A DNA stretch of 52,378 nucleotides. Origin: Phenylobacterium sp. (GTDB taxonomy: Bacteria; Pseudomonadota; Alphaproteobacteria; Caulobacterales; Caulobacteraceae). The position numbers were made by a program, and so were the translations under genes. Position 1 is the stretch's first letter; every line of letters starts with the position of its first letter. The notes beneath the pieces were generated by a model. The model worked only from the letters and a program-made list of their open reading frames with translations, did no database searches and had not been told where the DNA came from. The stretch lies in the NCBI GenBank assembly GCA_018001015.1, contig JAGNIV010000025.1, positions 1-52,378 of the forward strand, written 5' to 3'. This document shows, piece after piece, positions 33,984-41,866 of the stretch.

Positions 33984-34916
33984 CTACTCCGCCGCGTAGA
34001 CCAGCGGGTGGGCGTGGGCCCAGAGGTGGGCGCGGTAGGTTTCGAAGCACTGCTCGCCGCAGATCAGGCGCATGACGGCGCCCTCGGCGATGTGGCGGGC
34101 GCATTCCGGGGTCTCGGTGACCAGGGGAACCAGGGCCTCGGCGTTCCAGGCCCTGGAGTGCTCGACGTCCAGGTGGGCGTGCAGGGCGAAGTACTTGCGG
34201 CCCTCCGGGCCGACACCCAGGCGCTTGAGGCCGGAGTCCACGGCCCCCACGCGGGTGGGGGCGGTCAGCTCCACGGCGCCAAGGGCGCCGATCGACTGGT
34301 AGGTATATCGTCGGGTGGTGGCGAAGGCGGTCATCACATTGGCCAGGCACAGGGACTGCCACAGGGTCGAGTCGATGGTGGGGTGAAGATCGAGCCCCTG
34401 GGTGGTGCGCACCAACATCGGACTGTGCATGCCGGCCTCATTGCCGCGACCCATCTCGTCCCAGTAGTTGCGCGCCAGTTCCAGCTTCGGGCGGTCCGGC
34501 AGCTTCACCTGGGTCATGGCCACCAGGTCGTCAAAGCCCGCCTCGCCGGCGGCCTCCTGGGTCAGGAACCAGCGCATGTCGTGGATGCTGGCCTCGTTTT
34601 CCAGCCAGGAGAACAGCGGATCCCACTGGCCGGGTCCGGAGGTCTTCAAGTCCTCGAACCAGGCGATGAAGCCCTGGGGATCGGTGGGGACATCGGCCAC
34701 CAGGGGCGCGATGTGCGCGCGGAAGGCTTCGATGAACGAGCCCTCGAAATGCTTCATCCGAGCCTCCTCGGCCACCTCGGCGCGCCAGTCGTCGGACGGC
34801 GTGCCCACCGCCAGCCGGCGATGGTTCCAGTGAGCCAGGCCCTTGTGCAGGGTCTCGGCGTCAGGAAATTGCGGGTTGAAGGCGCCGAGGCGCGACAGAC
34901 GTTCACCACCAAACAC
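33984..34916 (-). CDS. Haem-oxygenase-like iron-containing redox enzyme
   Basis: A 310-residue protein of the all-helical haem-oxygenase-like fold annotated 'iron-containing redox enzyme' (Haem_oxygenas_2). Candidate metal ligands are spread over helices: FSWLENEASIHDMRWF, QEAAGEAGFDDLV, ALHAHLDVEHSRAW and EGAVMRLICGEQCFETY. Some relatives are non-haem diiron oxygenases that use amino-acid or fatty-acid substrates. The GTG start at 34916 has GGGAG upstream. It lies 100 bp downstream of the polyprenyl synthase gene on the same strand. Function here is unknown. Confidence 0.72.
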   Translation of the reverse strand: MFGGERLSRLGAFNPQFPDAETLHKGLAHWNHRRLAVGTPSDDWRAEVAEEARMKHFEGSFIEAFRAHIAPLVADVPTDPQGFIAWFEDLKTSGPGQWDPLFSWLENEASIHDMRWFLTQEAAGEAGFDDLVAMTQVKLPDRPKLELARNYWDEMGRGNEAGMHSPMLVRTTQGLDLHPTIDSTLWQSLCLANVMTAFATTRRYTYQSIGALGAVELTAPTRVGAVDSGLKRLGVGPEGRKYFALHAHLDVEHSRAWNAEALVPLVTETPECARHIAEGAVMRLICGEQCFETYRAHLWAHAHPLVYAAE

Positions 34917-35016
34917 GAAACACTCTCCCTCTTGGCCAGTAGGAGCGTTCGACGAGCGGCCTGGTTCCTAAGCCCAATGGCCGACAGAACAGTCATACCA
35001 CCGTTCGGGGGCGTGG

Positions 35017-36030
35017 TCAGCGCAGGCGGCTGACCGCGAAGTCGGCGAGGTCTTCCAGGGCCGGACGCCAGCTGTTGCCGGCGGAGAACTCGGCCAGTTC
35101 GGACTTCGCCTTGCCGGCATAGTCGGCCGCCAGGTCGAGGGTGGCGTCCAGGGCGCCGACGCCGGTGATGAGGTCGCGCGCGCGCTCGAAGTCGCCGTCG
35201 ACCTGTTCCAGCCGCGCCACAGCGCGGTCCCAGAAGGCCTTCTCCGCCGCGCCGGTGCGGGCGATGGCCAGCAGCAGCGGCAGGGTCGCCTTGCCTTCGC
35301 GGAAGTCGTCGCCGGGGTTCTTCCCCAGGTCCTTGCTGATCCCGCTGTAGTCCAGGCTGTCGTCCACCAGCTGGAAGGCGACCCCCAGGTCCTGGCCATA
35401 CTTGCGCAGCGCCAGACACTGCTCGGGACTGGCGCCGGCCGAGACCGCGCCGGCCTCGGCGGCGGCGGCGAACAGCTCGGCGGTCTTGGCCTTGATGATC
35501 TCCAGGTACATGTCCTGGGCCAGGTTCAGGTCGTGGGCGCGGGTCAGCTGCAGCACCTCGCCCTCGGCGATCACCCGGCTGGCGCGGGCCAGGATCTCGA
35601 GCGCCTGCATGGAGCCGGCCTCGACCATCAGTTCGAAGGCGCGGGCGAACAGGAAGTCTCCCACCAGGACGCTGGCGGGCGCGCCCCAGATCAGGTGGGC
35701 GGCGACCTTGCCGCGCCGCAGTTCCGAGGAATCCACCACGTCGTCGTGCAGCAGGGTGGCGGTGTGGATGAACTCCACCGCCGCCGCCAGCTTGAGGCAG
35801 GAATCGTCCTGGGCGCCCGACAGGCGCGCCGCGGCGATGGTCAGCAGCGGCCGAAGCCGCTTGGCCGAGCCGCCGATCAGGTGTTCGGCCAGGGCCGGGA
35901 TCACCGCCACCGGGCTCTGCATCCGGTCGCGGATCAGGGCGTCGACGCCGGCCATGTCGGGCCGCGCGAGGTCCAGAAGGCCGTCGATGGACACGGGCTT
36001 TCGGGTGACCGGGGCGCTGACTGCGTCCAC
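35017..36030 (-). CDS. Polyprenyl diphosphate synthase (octaprenyl/decaprenyl type)
   Basis: A 337-residue trans-prenyltransferase. First Asp-rich motif TLLHDDVVDSSELRRG and second motif QLVDDSLDYSG bind the Mg2+-diphosphates; GGSAKRLRPLLTI gives the allylic-substrate site. The length fits ubiquinone side-chain synthases such as IspB. GTG 36030 is chosen because AGGAG lies 5 nt before it; the frame extends 30 codons further without a binding site. It is divergent from the methyltransferase at 36140, with about 110 bp between. Confidence 0.9.
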   Translation of the reverse strand: MDAVSAPVTRKPVSIDGLLDLARPDMAGVDALIRDRMQSPVAVIPALAEHLIGGSAKRLRPLLTIAAARLSGAQDDSCLKLAAAVEFIHTATLLHDDVVDSSELRRGKVAAHLIWGAPASVLVGDFLFARAFELMVEAGSMQALEILARASRVIAEGEVLQLTRAHDLNLAQDMYLEIIKAKTAELFAAAAEAGAVSAGASPEQCLALRKYGQDLGVAFQLVDDSLDYSGISKDLGKNPGDDFREGKATLPLLLAIARTGAAEKAFWDRAVARLEQVDGDFERARDLITGVGALDATLDLAADYAGKAKSELAEFSAGNSWRPALEDLADFAVSRLR

Positions 36031-36139
36031 GAGGACTCCTGGTCTAGGCGACGGCGAGACGGGGGGGCCGCCGTTTGCGGGGACAATGGTGACGCGATAA
36101 GGCACGGTCAAGGAGAGCACAACGCCCCACAGCCCGCAG

Positions 36140-36907
36140 ATGGCGATTACGAGTCTTCAATCCGACATGGACGCAACACCGGAAGACCGCCTGCTGGACG
36201 GCCGCGTGCGCCTACGCCAGGCCCCGAACGGCTACCGCGCGGGAATGGACGCGGCCTTGCTGGCGGCCGCCTGCGACGCCCCGGACCGCGCCCGGGTGCT
36301 GGAGGCGGGCTGCGGCGTCGGGGGCGCCTTGCTGGCCGCGGCGGCGCGGCGGCCGGCGACTCTGTTCGTGGGGATAGAGCGTGACGCCGCCGCCGCCGCC
36401 CTGGCCCGCCAGAACGTTGCGCTCAACGGCATGCAGGGGCGCGTCGAAATCCTGGAGGGCGACGTCAACCTAGCCTTCAAGTCCCTGGGCTTGCCGCCCT
36501 TCGATGCGGTGATGGCCAATCCGCCCTACTTCGACGACCCCGCCGCCCTGCGGGCGCCGGCGGCGGCCAAGCAAGGCGCCTGGATGGCCGACGGCGGGTT
36601 GGCGGCCTGGACGGGCTTCCTGCTGAAGGCGGTGCGTGAGGGCGGAACCATCACCCTGATCCACCGCGCCGACCGCCTGGCCGACATCCTGGCCCTGCTG
36701 GCGCCCAAGGTGGGCTCCTTCCAGGTTCGGCCGGTCCACGCCCATGCCGACACCCCCGCCAAGCGGGTGCTGGTCCGCGCCATCAAGACCGGCAAGGCGC
36801 CGCTGGCCCTGCTGCCGCCACTCGTCCTGCACCCCCGCGAGGGGGCCAAGCACACCGACGAGGCCGAGGCGATCCTGCGGGGCGAGGCCGGCCTGCCCTG
36901 GGCCTAG
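36140..36907 (+). CDS. TrmN6-like tRNA (adenine-N6) methyltransferase
   Basis: A 255-residue SAM-dependent methyltransferase. The SAM-binding motif is RVLEAGCGVGGALLAAAARR, the acidic loop FVGIERDAAAAALARQN, and the catalytic motif IV MANPPYFDD typical of N6-adenine enzymes. The family modifies A37 of tRNA1(Val), but members vary. ATG 36140 is used; ATG 36167 is also possible. It ends at a dispersed repeat. Confidence 0.82.
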   Translation: MAITSLQSDMDATPEDRLLDGRVRLRQAPNGYRAGMDAALLAAACDAPDRARVLEAGCGVGGALLAAAARRPATLFVGIERDAAAAALARQNVALNGMQGRVEILEGDVNLAFKSLGLPPFDAVMANPPYFDDPAALRAPAAAKQGAWMADGGLAAWTGFLLKAVREGGTITLIHRADRLADILALLAPKVGSFQVRPVHAHADTPAKRVLVRAIKTGKAPLALLPPLVLHPREGAKHTDEAEAILRGEAGLPWA

Positions 36908-36992
36908 ATCACGATGCGCTTAGACGGAACCGTCTGAGCGTTGAATCGTGATCTGATTTCAAAGTCATAGAGCCGGATTCAGGCTTCGAGAG
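36905..36992 (-). repeat. ~90-bp dispersed intergenic repeat, copy 2
   Basis: Reverse-complement match to 5303-5392 with about a dozen differences. Its inner palindrome is better preserved than in copy 1. A neighbouring hairpin (36969-37007), arms AGAGCCGGAT and ATCCGGCTCT, extends the structure into the last codons of the zinc-ribbon gene. It sits between the convergent methyltransferase and zinc-ribbon genes, where it could act as a two-way terminator. Confidence 0.75.
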
Positions 36993-37005
36993 AAGCCATC
37001 CGGCT

Positions 37006-37287
37006 CTAGTCGAAGATATCGAACAGATCGAACTTCTTCTTACGGCGGTAGGCGGGATGACGGTCGTCGTCATCATAGTCGCGGCGCTGGCGCTCCGGAT
37101 CTCGCCAGATGCGGGGCGAGGAAGCCTCCTGGGCCGGCGCTTCGCCTCGCCCGGCGGCGATCAGCTTCTCCAGTTCGCCCCGATCCAGCCAAACGCCACG
37201 GCAGCCGGGACACATGTCGAACTCCACCGCCTGTCGGCTGACGGCGGACATCGAGCTATTGCAGGTGGGGCAAAGCAGCAGCGGCAT
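37006..37287 (-). CDS. TFIIB-type zinc-ribbon protein
   Basis: A 93-residue protein with two CxxC knuckles, LLCPTCNSS and DMCPGCRGVWLDRGELE, the zf-TFIIB family pattern in which the second knuckle is followed by GxWLDxGE. The C-terminus is charged (YDDDDRHPAYRRKKKFDLFD). Function is unknown; it probably binds zinc. It starts about 37 nt downstream of a structured element that resembles the leader of the terC operon, which makes metal-responsive control plausible (inference). Confidence 0.82.
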   Translation of the reverse strand: MPLLLCPTCNSSMSAVSRQAVEFDMCPGCRGVWLDRGELEKLIAAGRGEAPAQEASSPRIWRDPERQRRDYDDDDRHPAYRRKKKFDLFDIFD

Positions 37288-37323
37288 CGGATGGGGCGCT
37301 CCATGACATCCGTTTCGAGGGAT

Positions 37324-37460
37324 GGGTGCGCCCGAAGACCGGAGCCGAGGACTGGGGGGCCAAACCTACAAGGACCCAGCATCGAGCGCACCCGATGCAG
37401 TCCGACATCACGATCCGCTCGGGGAGGAGAGCTATGGATCGCCAGAGGGGCCCGGCCTGC
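37324..37460 (-). ncRNA. Structured leader, copy 1 (terC-motif-like), upstream of the zinc-ribbon gene
   Basis: Read on the minus strand: a stem CGATC...GATCG with a variable loop, then GTGATGTCGGA, then a hairpin GCATCG-GGTGCGCT-CGATGC (37379-37398), and about 50 nt later GGGCGCACCC (37324-37333). The last segment is complementary to the hairpin loop, allowing a pseudoknot or a competing fold. The same parts recur at 38771-38890. An RNA class called the terC motif is known upstream of terC genes in alphaproteobacteria; identity to it is an inference from memory. Confidence 0.6.
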
Positions 37461-37506
37461 TTGGTGAACTTGGGAACGCGACGGGCGATTGCAAAGGGGG
37501 GCGAGG

Positions 37507-38514
37507 TCATTTTTTTGACCCCGCGACCTCTGAGGCCAAGCCGCCCCCATCCCGGCTCTTCCACAGTGACCAGCCAATCCCCGTGGCCAGGATCAGGAAG
37601 GTCACCCCGAGCGACACGGCGGGCGGGAACTTTTCCAGGCCGAGCAACGGCGCGGCGAAGACCTTGGCGCCGATGAAGACCAGCAGCACCGCCAGAGCCG
37701 GCTTGAGATAGGCGAACCGGTGAAGGACGGCGGCCAGGGCGAAGTAGAGCGCCCGCAGACCCAGGATCGCGAAGATGTTTGAGGTGTAGACGATGAAGGG
37801 ATCTGTGGTGATGGCGAAGATCGCCGGCACCGAGTCCACCGCGAAGATGACGTCGGCGATCTCGATCATCACCAGCGCCAGGAACATCGGCGTCGCCAGG
37901 CGGACCACCTTGCCATCGGCGCGGGCCTCCCGCACGAAGAACCGCTCGCCCCGCAGGCCATCCGTCATCGGGATAAGCCGGCGAACCAGCTTGAACAACC
38001 GCCCCTCGGCCGGGTCGTGGACCTGGTTCAGGGTCATCAGCATCTTGATGCCCGTCGCCACCAGGAAGGCCGCGAACAGATAGAGCACCCACTCGAAACG
38101 GGTCACCAGGGTGGCGCCTACGGCGATCATGACGCCTCGCAGGACGACCACGCCCAGCACGCCCCAGAACAGCACCCGGTGTTGCAGCGATCGGGGAATG
38201 GCAAAGGCGCCGAAGATCAGGGCGATGACAAACACGTTGTCGATGGCCAGGCTCTTCTCCACCACGAACCCCGTGAGATATTCGATCCCGGCGGTCGCCC
38301 CGAGTTGAAGCCAGACGAAGGCGCCGAAGGCGAGGCCCATGGCGATATAGGCGGCGGAGGTCAGCAGGCTCTCGCGCACGCCGATTTCGCGGCTACGCCG
38401 GTGCAGGACCCCAAGGTCCAGAGCCAGCAGCACCGCCACCACGAGACCGAACCCGGCCCACATCCAGACCGGGGCGCCCATCACCAGGCTGGTCGCCAGA
38501 CTTTGCAGGTTCAT
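37507..38514 (-). CDS. terC: TerC-family integral membrane metal-ion transporter
   Basis: A 335-residue TerC/Alx-type membrane protein with about nine TM helices. Conserved acidic positions lie within membrane segments: VVEKSLAIDNVFVIALIF and IEIADVIFAVDSVPAIFAIT. Relatives export Mn2+ or take part in metallating secreted proteins. Its ATG overlaps the stop of the 77-residue upstream ORF (ATGA), showing translational coupling, and the two are preceded by a structured leader. Control by metal is plausible, as for other terC genes. Confidence 0.9.
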   Translation of the reverse strand: MNLQSLATSLVMGAPVWMWAGFGLVVAVLLALDLGVLHRRSREIGVRESLLTSAAYIAMGLAFGAFVWLQLGATAGIEYLTGFVVEKSLAIDNVFVIALIFGAFAIPRSLQHRVLFWGVLGVVVLRGVMIAVGATLVTRFEWVLYLFAAFLVATGIKMLMTLNQVHDPAEGRLFKLVRRLIPMTDGLRGERFFVREARADGKVVRLATPMFLALVMIEIADVIFAVDSVPAIFAITTDPFIVYTSNIFAILGLRALYFALAAVLHRFAYLKPALAVLLVFIGAKVFAAPLLGLEKFPPAVSLGVTFLILATGIGWSLWKSRDGGGLASEVAGSKK

Positions 38515-38744
38515 TGCGCCGTCCCCGGCGGGTTCGACGACGGAGCCAGAGGCCGAGCTCCAAACCATCGGTCTTGCGACCCGGAAATCTCCGCACCCCA
38601 GAGGGCGTTGGTCAGCCAGGTCAGCTGGCCTCGCAGAGCCATGACCCGGAGTTGATCCGGCGTGGATTTGGCCTGTTCGGCGCGCAGGACGGCGTTCACA
38701 CGCTCGACCTCGCGCCTAAGGCGGTTGCAGAAATTGGGATGCAC
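38511..38744 (-). CDS. Small hypothetical protein, coupled to terC
   Basis: A 77-residue frame from GTG 38744, MHPNFCNRLRREVERVNAVL, with a helical middle (AEQAKSTPDQLRVMALRGQL) and a Pro-rich tail. GGAGG lies 8 nt before the start, and the stop overlaps terC's ATG. I do not recognise a family. The frame is also open upstream through the leader element (MSERIGCARC...), but that part is better explained as RNA structure. Confidence 0.6.
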   Translation of the reverse strand: MHPNFCNRLRREVERVNAVLRAEQAKSTPDQLRVMALRGQLTWLTNALWGAEISGSQDRWFGARPLAPSSNPPGTAQ

Positions 38745-38770
38745 GTCGAAAGACCTCCTCTGAACAGGGA

Positions 38771-38890
38771 GGGTGCGCCCGATCCGACCCCGGCCGGGGC
38801 TGGAGTTGGCGAGACGCCGAGGCCGGCATCGAGCGCACCCGATGCGTTCCGACATCACGATCAGAAGATCGCCAGAGGGGCCCGGTCCGC
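38771..38890 (-). ncRNA. Structured leader, copy 2 (terC-motif-like), upstream of the terC operon
   Basis: Same parts and order as copy 1: stem CGATC-TTCT-GATCG, then GTGATGTCGGA, hairpin GCATCG-GGTGCGCT-CGATGC (38826-38845), and loop-complementary GGGCGCACCC (38771-38780). The spacer between the last two differs completely in sequence from copy 1 while the pairing is kept. The Shine-Dalgarno of the next ORF lies about 17 nt after it, well placed for control of translation. It does not match the yybP-ykoY Mn riboswitch consensus I know. Confidence 0.65.
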
Positions 38891-38996
38891 GACCGATGAT
38901 TTGGGGGCGGCGGCGACGGTCGCAAGCGGGCCGGCGATGATTTGGCGTTATCGCCGTGATGAGGTTTCGAAATGACGGCGCCTGAGATGTCGGGCC

Positions 38997-39884
38997 TCAC
39001 CCCACATCGACGAGGGCGTGCCGGCGATCCAGGGAACTGAGGATGAACTCCGCGAGCCGATCAGCCGCCAGAGGCACGGCCGTCCGCGACTTGAGCAGGG
39101 CGATTTCGGCGTCCTCCAGGTGCGGCAGACCCTCGGCCTCCCCCAACACCTTGAGGTCGGGGGGGATCATGTCCCGGGGCAGGACCGTCAGGCCCAGACC
39201 GGCCCGCAGCGCGGCATGCTGGCCGGCCAGGGACGGGCTGGTATAGGCCGCCCGCCAGCTCATGCCCTGGGCCTCAAGGGCCGCCACGGCGCGCTTGCGG
39301 TAGACGCAGGGGGCGGGAGCGACCACCAAGGGCGCGGGCTCAGCCGACTTCAGCACGGCGGCGTCCGCGGCCGCCCAGACCAGGGGTTCGCGCCAGACTC
39401 TCACCCCCAGATCGGGACCGAGGGGTTCACGTTTCACCAGGGCGACATCCAGGGCGCCGTCCCGCAGACGTTCCAGCAGGTTGAGCGTCAGGTCACAGGT
39501 GACCGACAGGGCGACCCTGGGATGGGCGCGCGCGAACTGTCCCAGAATTTCAGGCAGGTGGACCGTGGCGAAATCCTCCGGCGCGCCCAGGCGGACCTCG
39601 CCTTCGAGATCGTCGCCGCGCAGATCAGCCACGATCTCGTCATTGACCCTCAGCAGCCGCCTGGCCTGCGGCAGGAAGGCCTCCCCCTCCGGAGTCAGCA
39701 CCACATGGCGAGGGTCTCGCGACAACAGCTGCACACCCAGCCGCTCCTCCAGCCGCCGCATCTGCAGGCTGACAGCCGACTGACTGCGGCCGAGGCGTTC
39801 GCCGGCGCGGGTGAAGCTTCGCGCTTCCGAGACCGTCACGAAGGCCCGGACAAGATCCAGATCGAGATTTATCAGCCTGCTCAT
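38997..39884 (-). CDS. LysR-family transcriptional regulator
   Basis: A 295-residue LTTR. N-terminal winged helix-turn-helix (LVRAFVTVSEARSFTRAGER, LGRSQSAVSLQMRRLEERLG) and the periplasmic-binding-like effector domain (about 90-290). GGAG lies 7 nt upstream of the ATG. It is divergent from the SbtA-like gene with 115 bp between starts, where the AT-rich ATGATAATGATGCTCAT contains T-N11-A-type symmetry. By analogy to CO2-responsive LTTRs it may regulate that transporter (inference). Confidence 0.9.
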   Translation of the reverse strand: MSRLINLDLDLVRAFVTVSEARSFTRAGERLGRSQSAVSLQMRRLEERLGVQLLSRDPRHVVLTPEGEAFLPQARRLLRVNDEIVADLRGDDLEGEVRLGAPEDFATVHLPEILGQFARAHPRVALSVTCDLTLNLLERLRDGALDVALVKREPLGPDLGVRVWREPLVWAAADAAVLKSAEPAPLVVAPAPCVYRKRAVAALEAQGMSWRAAYTSPSLAGQHAALRAGLGLTVLPRDMIPPDLKVLGEAEGLPHLEDAEIALLKSRTAVPLAADRLAEFILSSLDRRHALVDVG

Positions 39885-39999
39885 TTTTCACTCCATCATT
39901 TGGAATGATAATGATGCTCATGAGAGTTTTCAACGCGCCCGAGGGGCCTTGAGCCCCTATCACCCCGCCGAACCGGGCGCCGCCCGCGGGGGGACTCTG

Positions 40000-40986
40000 A
40001 TGATCGACACCCTATTGGCTGCAGGCCACCTCGGTCTGCAGAACTTGATCGCGCCGGCGGCGCTGTTCTTCATCCTGGGCATGGCGGCGGGCGCGGCCCG
40101 GTCCGACCTGGCCTTTCCGGAAGCCACCGTGAAGACCTTCGCCCTCTACCTGATGCTCTGCATCGGCTTCAAGGGCGGGGTCGAGGCGGCTCGCGCCGGG
40201 CTCTCGACAGACTTCCTGCGCGCCGGTCTCGCCGGTCTGGGCCTCAGTCTCAGCTTCCCCCTGATCGCCTTTCCGCTGCTGCGCCGACTGGGCGGCCTCG
40301 ACCGCGCCACCGCCGCGGCCACGGCTGCGGCCTTCGGCTCCGTCTCGGTGGTCACCTTCGCGGCCGGGTCAGACTTCCTGAGAAGCCAGGACGTCGCCTT
40401 TGGCGGCTACATGGCGGCCGTCCTGGCCCTGATGGAGGCCCCGGCCATCCTGACAGGCCTGCTCCTGGCCAGGTTCCGTCGCGGGGCGGACAGCGCCGGC
40501 GGGACCGGCATTCTGCGGGAGGTGCTGCTGGGTGGTCCGGCCCTTGTCCTGGCCGGCAGCTTCGTCATCGGCGCCCTGACCGGCGAGCGCGGCATGGCCA
40601 AGCTGGATCTGTTCGTGAACCCGCTGTTCCAGGGCGTGCTGTGCCTCTTCCTGCTGGAGATGGGCTTGGTGGCCGCACGCACGCTCGGCGAGGGCTCCCG
40701 ACTGCCCCCCCGGCTGCTGGCGATCGGCGTTGTCCTACCGCTGACAGGCGCCAGCCTGGGCCTGACGCTCTCGTGGCTGAGTGGCCTGGGAGCGGGAGAC
40801 GCGGCCCTCCTTACCCTGCTGGCGGCGTCCGCCTCCTACATCGCGGCCCCGGCGGCCATGCGGCTGGCGCTTCCGGAGGCAAGGCCCGAGGTCTATCTCA
40901 CCTTGGCGCTGGGCGTGGCCTTCCCCTTCAACCTGATCCTCGGAATTCCCCTCTACCACGCCGTGGCCACCGCCATGCTGGGGTGA
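40000..40986 (+). CDS. SbtA-type sodium-dependent bicarbonate permease
   Basis: A 328-residue membrane protein with about ten TM helices. N-terminal LIAPAALFFILGMAAGAARS and ALYLMLCIGFKGGVEAA, the FGSVSVVTFAAGSDFL loop and SASYIAAPAAMRLALPEARP match the SbtA family, which imports HCO3- with Na+ in cyanobacteria and has many homologues in heterotrophs. No SbtB-like PII gene is adjacent. The frame is open upstream to 39811, but ATG 40000 gives the typical N-terminus. Confidence 0.85.
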   Translation: MIDTLLAAGHLGLQNLIAPAALFFILGMAAGAARSDLAFPEATVKTFALYLMLCIGFKGGVEAARAGLSTDFLRAGLAGLGLSLSFPLIAFPLLRRLGGLDRATAAATAAAFGSVSVVTFAAGSDFLRSQDVAFGGYMAAVLALMEAPAILTGLLLARFRRGADSAGGTGILREVLLGGPALVLAGSFVIGALTGERGMAKLDLFVNPLFQGVLCLFLLEMGLVAARTLGEGSRLPPRLLAIGVVLPLTGASLGLTLSWLSGLGAGDAALLTLLAASASYIAAPAAMRLALPEARPEVYLTLALGVAFPFNLILGIPLYHAVATAMLG

Positions 40987-41058
40987 GGTCGGCGGCCCGT
41001 TGTGTGTTTCCCCTCGCCCTGGTCTAGACTTGGCCCGGGTCGCGGTGGAGGTCGGGCG

Positions 41059-41811
41059 ATGGCGGGCGGGCCGTGGAACACCGAGGAGGATGAGCCGCCT
41101 CCGTCAGGCGCGGCCGCAGGTCGCCTGCTGATCTGGCTCGCCGCCCTTGCCGCGGTGATCGTCGGCGTCTGGCTGCTCATCAAGGCGTTTCCCGGCGCGG
41201 TCAGCACCCCGGAGGACTGGGCCTGGGTGGGCTGGGGCGTCTTCATGATGGCGCTGTTCTCCAGCGCCGTCCTCGGCGCCGGCCGCATCCGCTGGGCTGA
41301 AAAGGCGCGCCATGCCGCCCTCTGGGCCGCGATCGTGACGGTGCTGATCCTGGGGGTCACCTACCGCGCCGAACTCGCCGGGGTGGGGCAACGGGTGCGC
41401 ATGACCCTGTCGCCCTCCTATCCCGTCGCCACCGGGCCGCGCGAGTTGGTGGTCACCGCCGGCGACGGCGGCCACTTCCTGGTCATGGGCAAGGTCAATG
41501 GAGAGCGCGTGCGCTTCCTGGTGGATACCGGCGCCAGCGACACGGTGCTGAGTCCGGCCGACGCCCGGCGCGTGGGGATCGACACCGCGGCGCTGAGGTT
41601 CGACCGGCCGTCCGAGACCGCCAACGGCGTGGGCTTTGGCGCGACCTTCCAGGCTGACACCCTGTCGGTGGGGACGATCACCTTCAACGACGTTCCGATC
41701 ATCATCAACCAGGCGCCGATGAGCAGCTCCCTGCTGGGCATGACCTTCCTGCGCCGGCTGGAATCCTTCCAGGTCAAGGACGACAGACTTTACCTGACCG
41801 CCCGGGAATAG
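41059..41811 (+). CDS. Membrane-anchored retropepsin-like aspartic protease (TIGR02281 type)
   Basis: A 250-residue protein with three N-terminal hydrophobic helices (about 23-42, 58-75, 88-105) and a periplasmic clan AA aspartic protease domain. The catalytic motif RFLVDTGASDTVLS is near residue 155, followed by IIINQAPMSSSLLGMTFLRR, the family's second half. Such proteins are single-lobed and work as dimers; the substrate is unknown. GGAGGT precedes ATG 41059. Confidence 0.85.
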   Translation: MAGGPWNTEEDEPPPSGAAAGRLLIWLAALAAVIVGVWLLIKAFPGAVSTPEDWAWVGWGVFMMALFSSAVLGAGRIRWAEKARHAALWAAIVTVLILGVTYRAELAGVGQRVRMTLSPSYPVATGPRELVVTAGDGGHFLVMGKVNGERVRFLVDTGASDTVLSPADARRVGIDTAALRFDRPSETANGVGFGATFQADTLSVGTITFNDVPIIINQAPMSSSLLGMTFLRRLESFQVKDDRLYLTARE

Positions 41812-41866
41812 ACGCCCCTCGGGGCTCGGAGGCTGGTAGAGGAGCGCGGTGTTGCAGAGGACCGCC

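Noticed and set aside
38744-38858. Coding extension MSERIGCARC... through the leader (and MSDCIGCARC... in copy 1)
   Set aside because: Similarity between the two peptides is limited to the conserved RNA stems and the spacer parts do not match; GTG 38744 has a strong ribosome-binding site.
38771-38890. yybP-ykoY manganese riboswitch upstream of terC
   Set aside because: The expected GGGGAGUAG and GACCUUU-type elements are not present; the structure fits a different leader class better.
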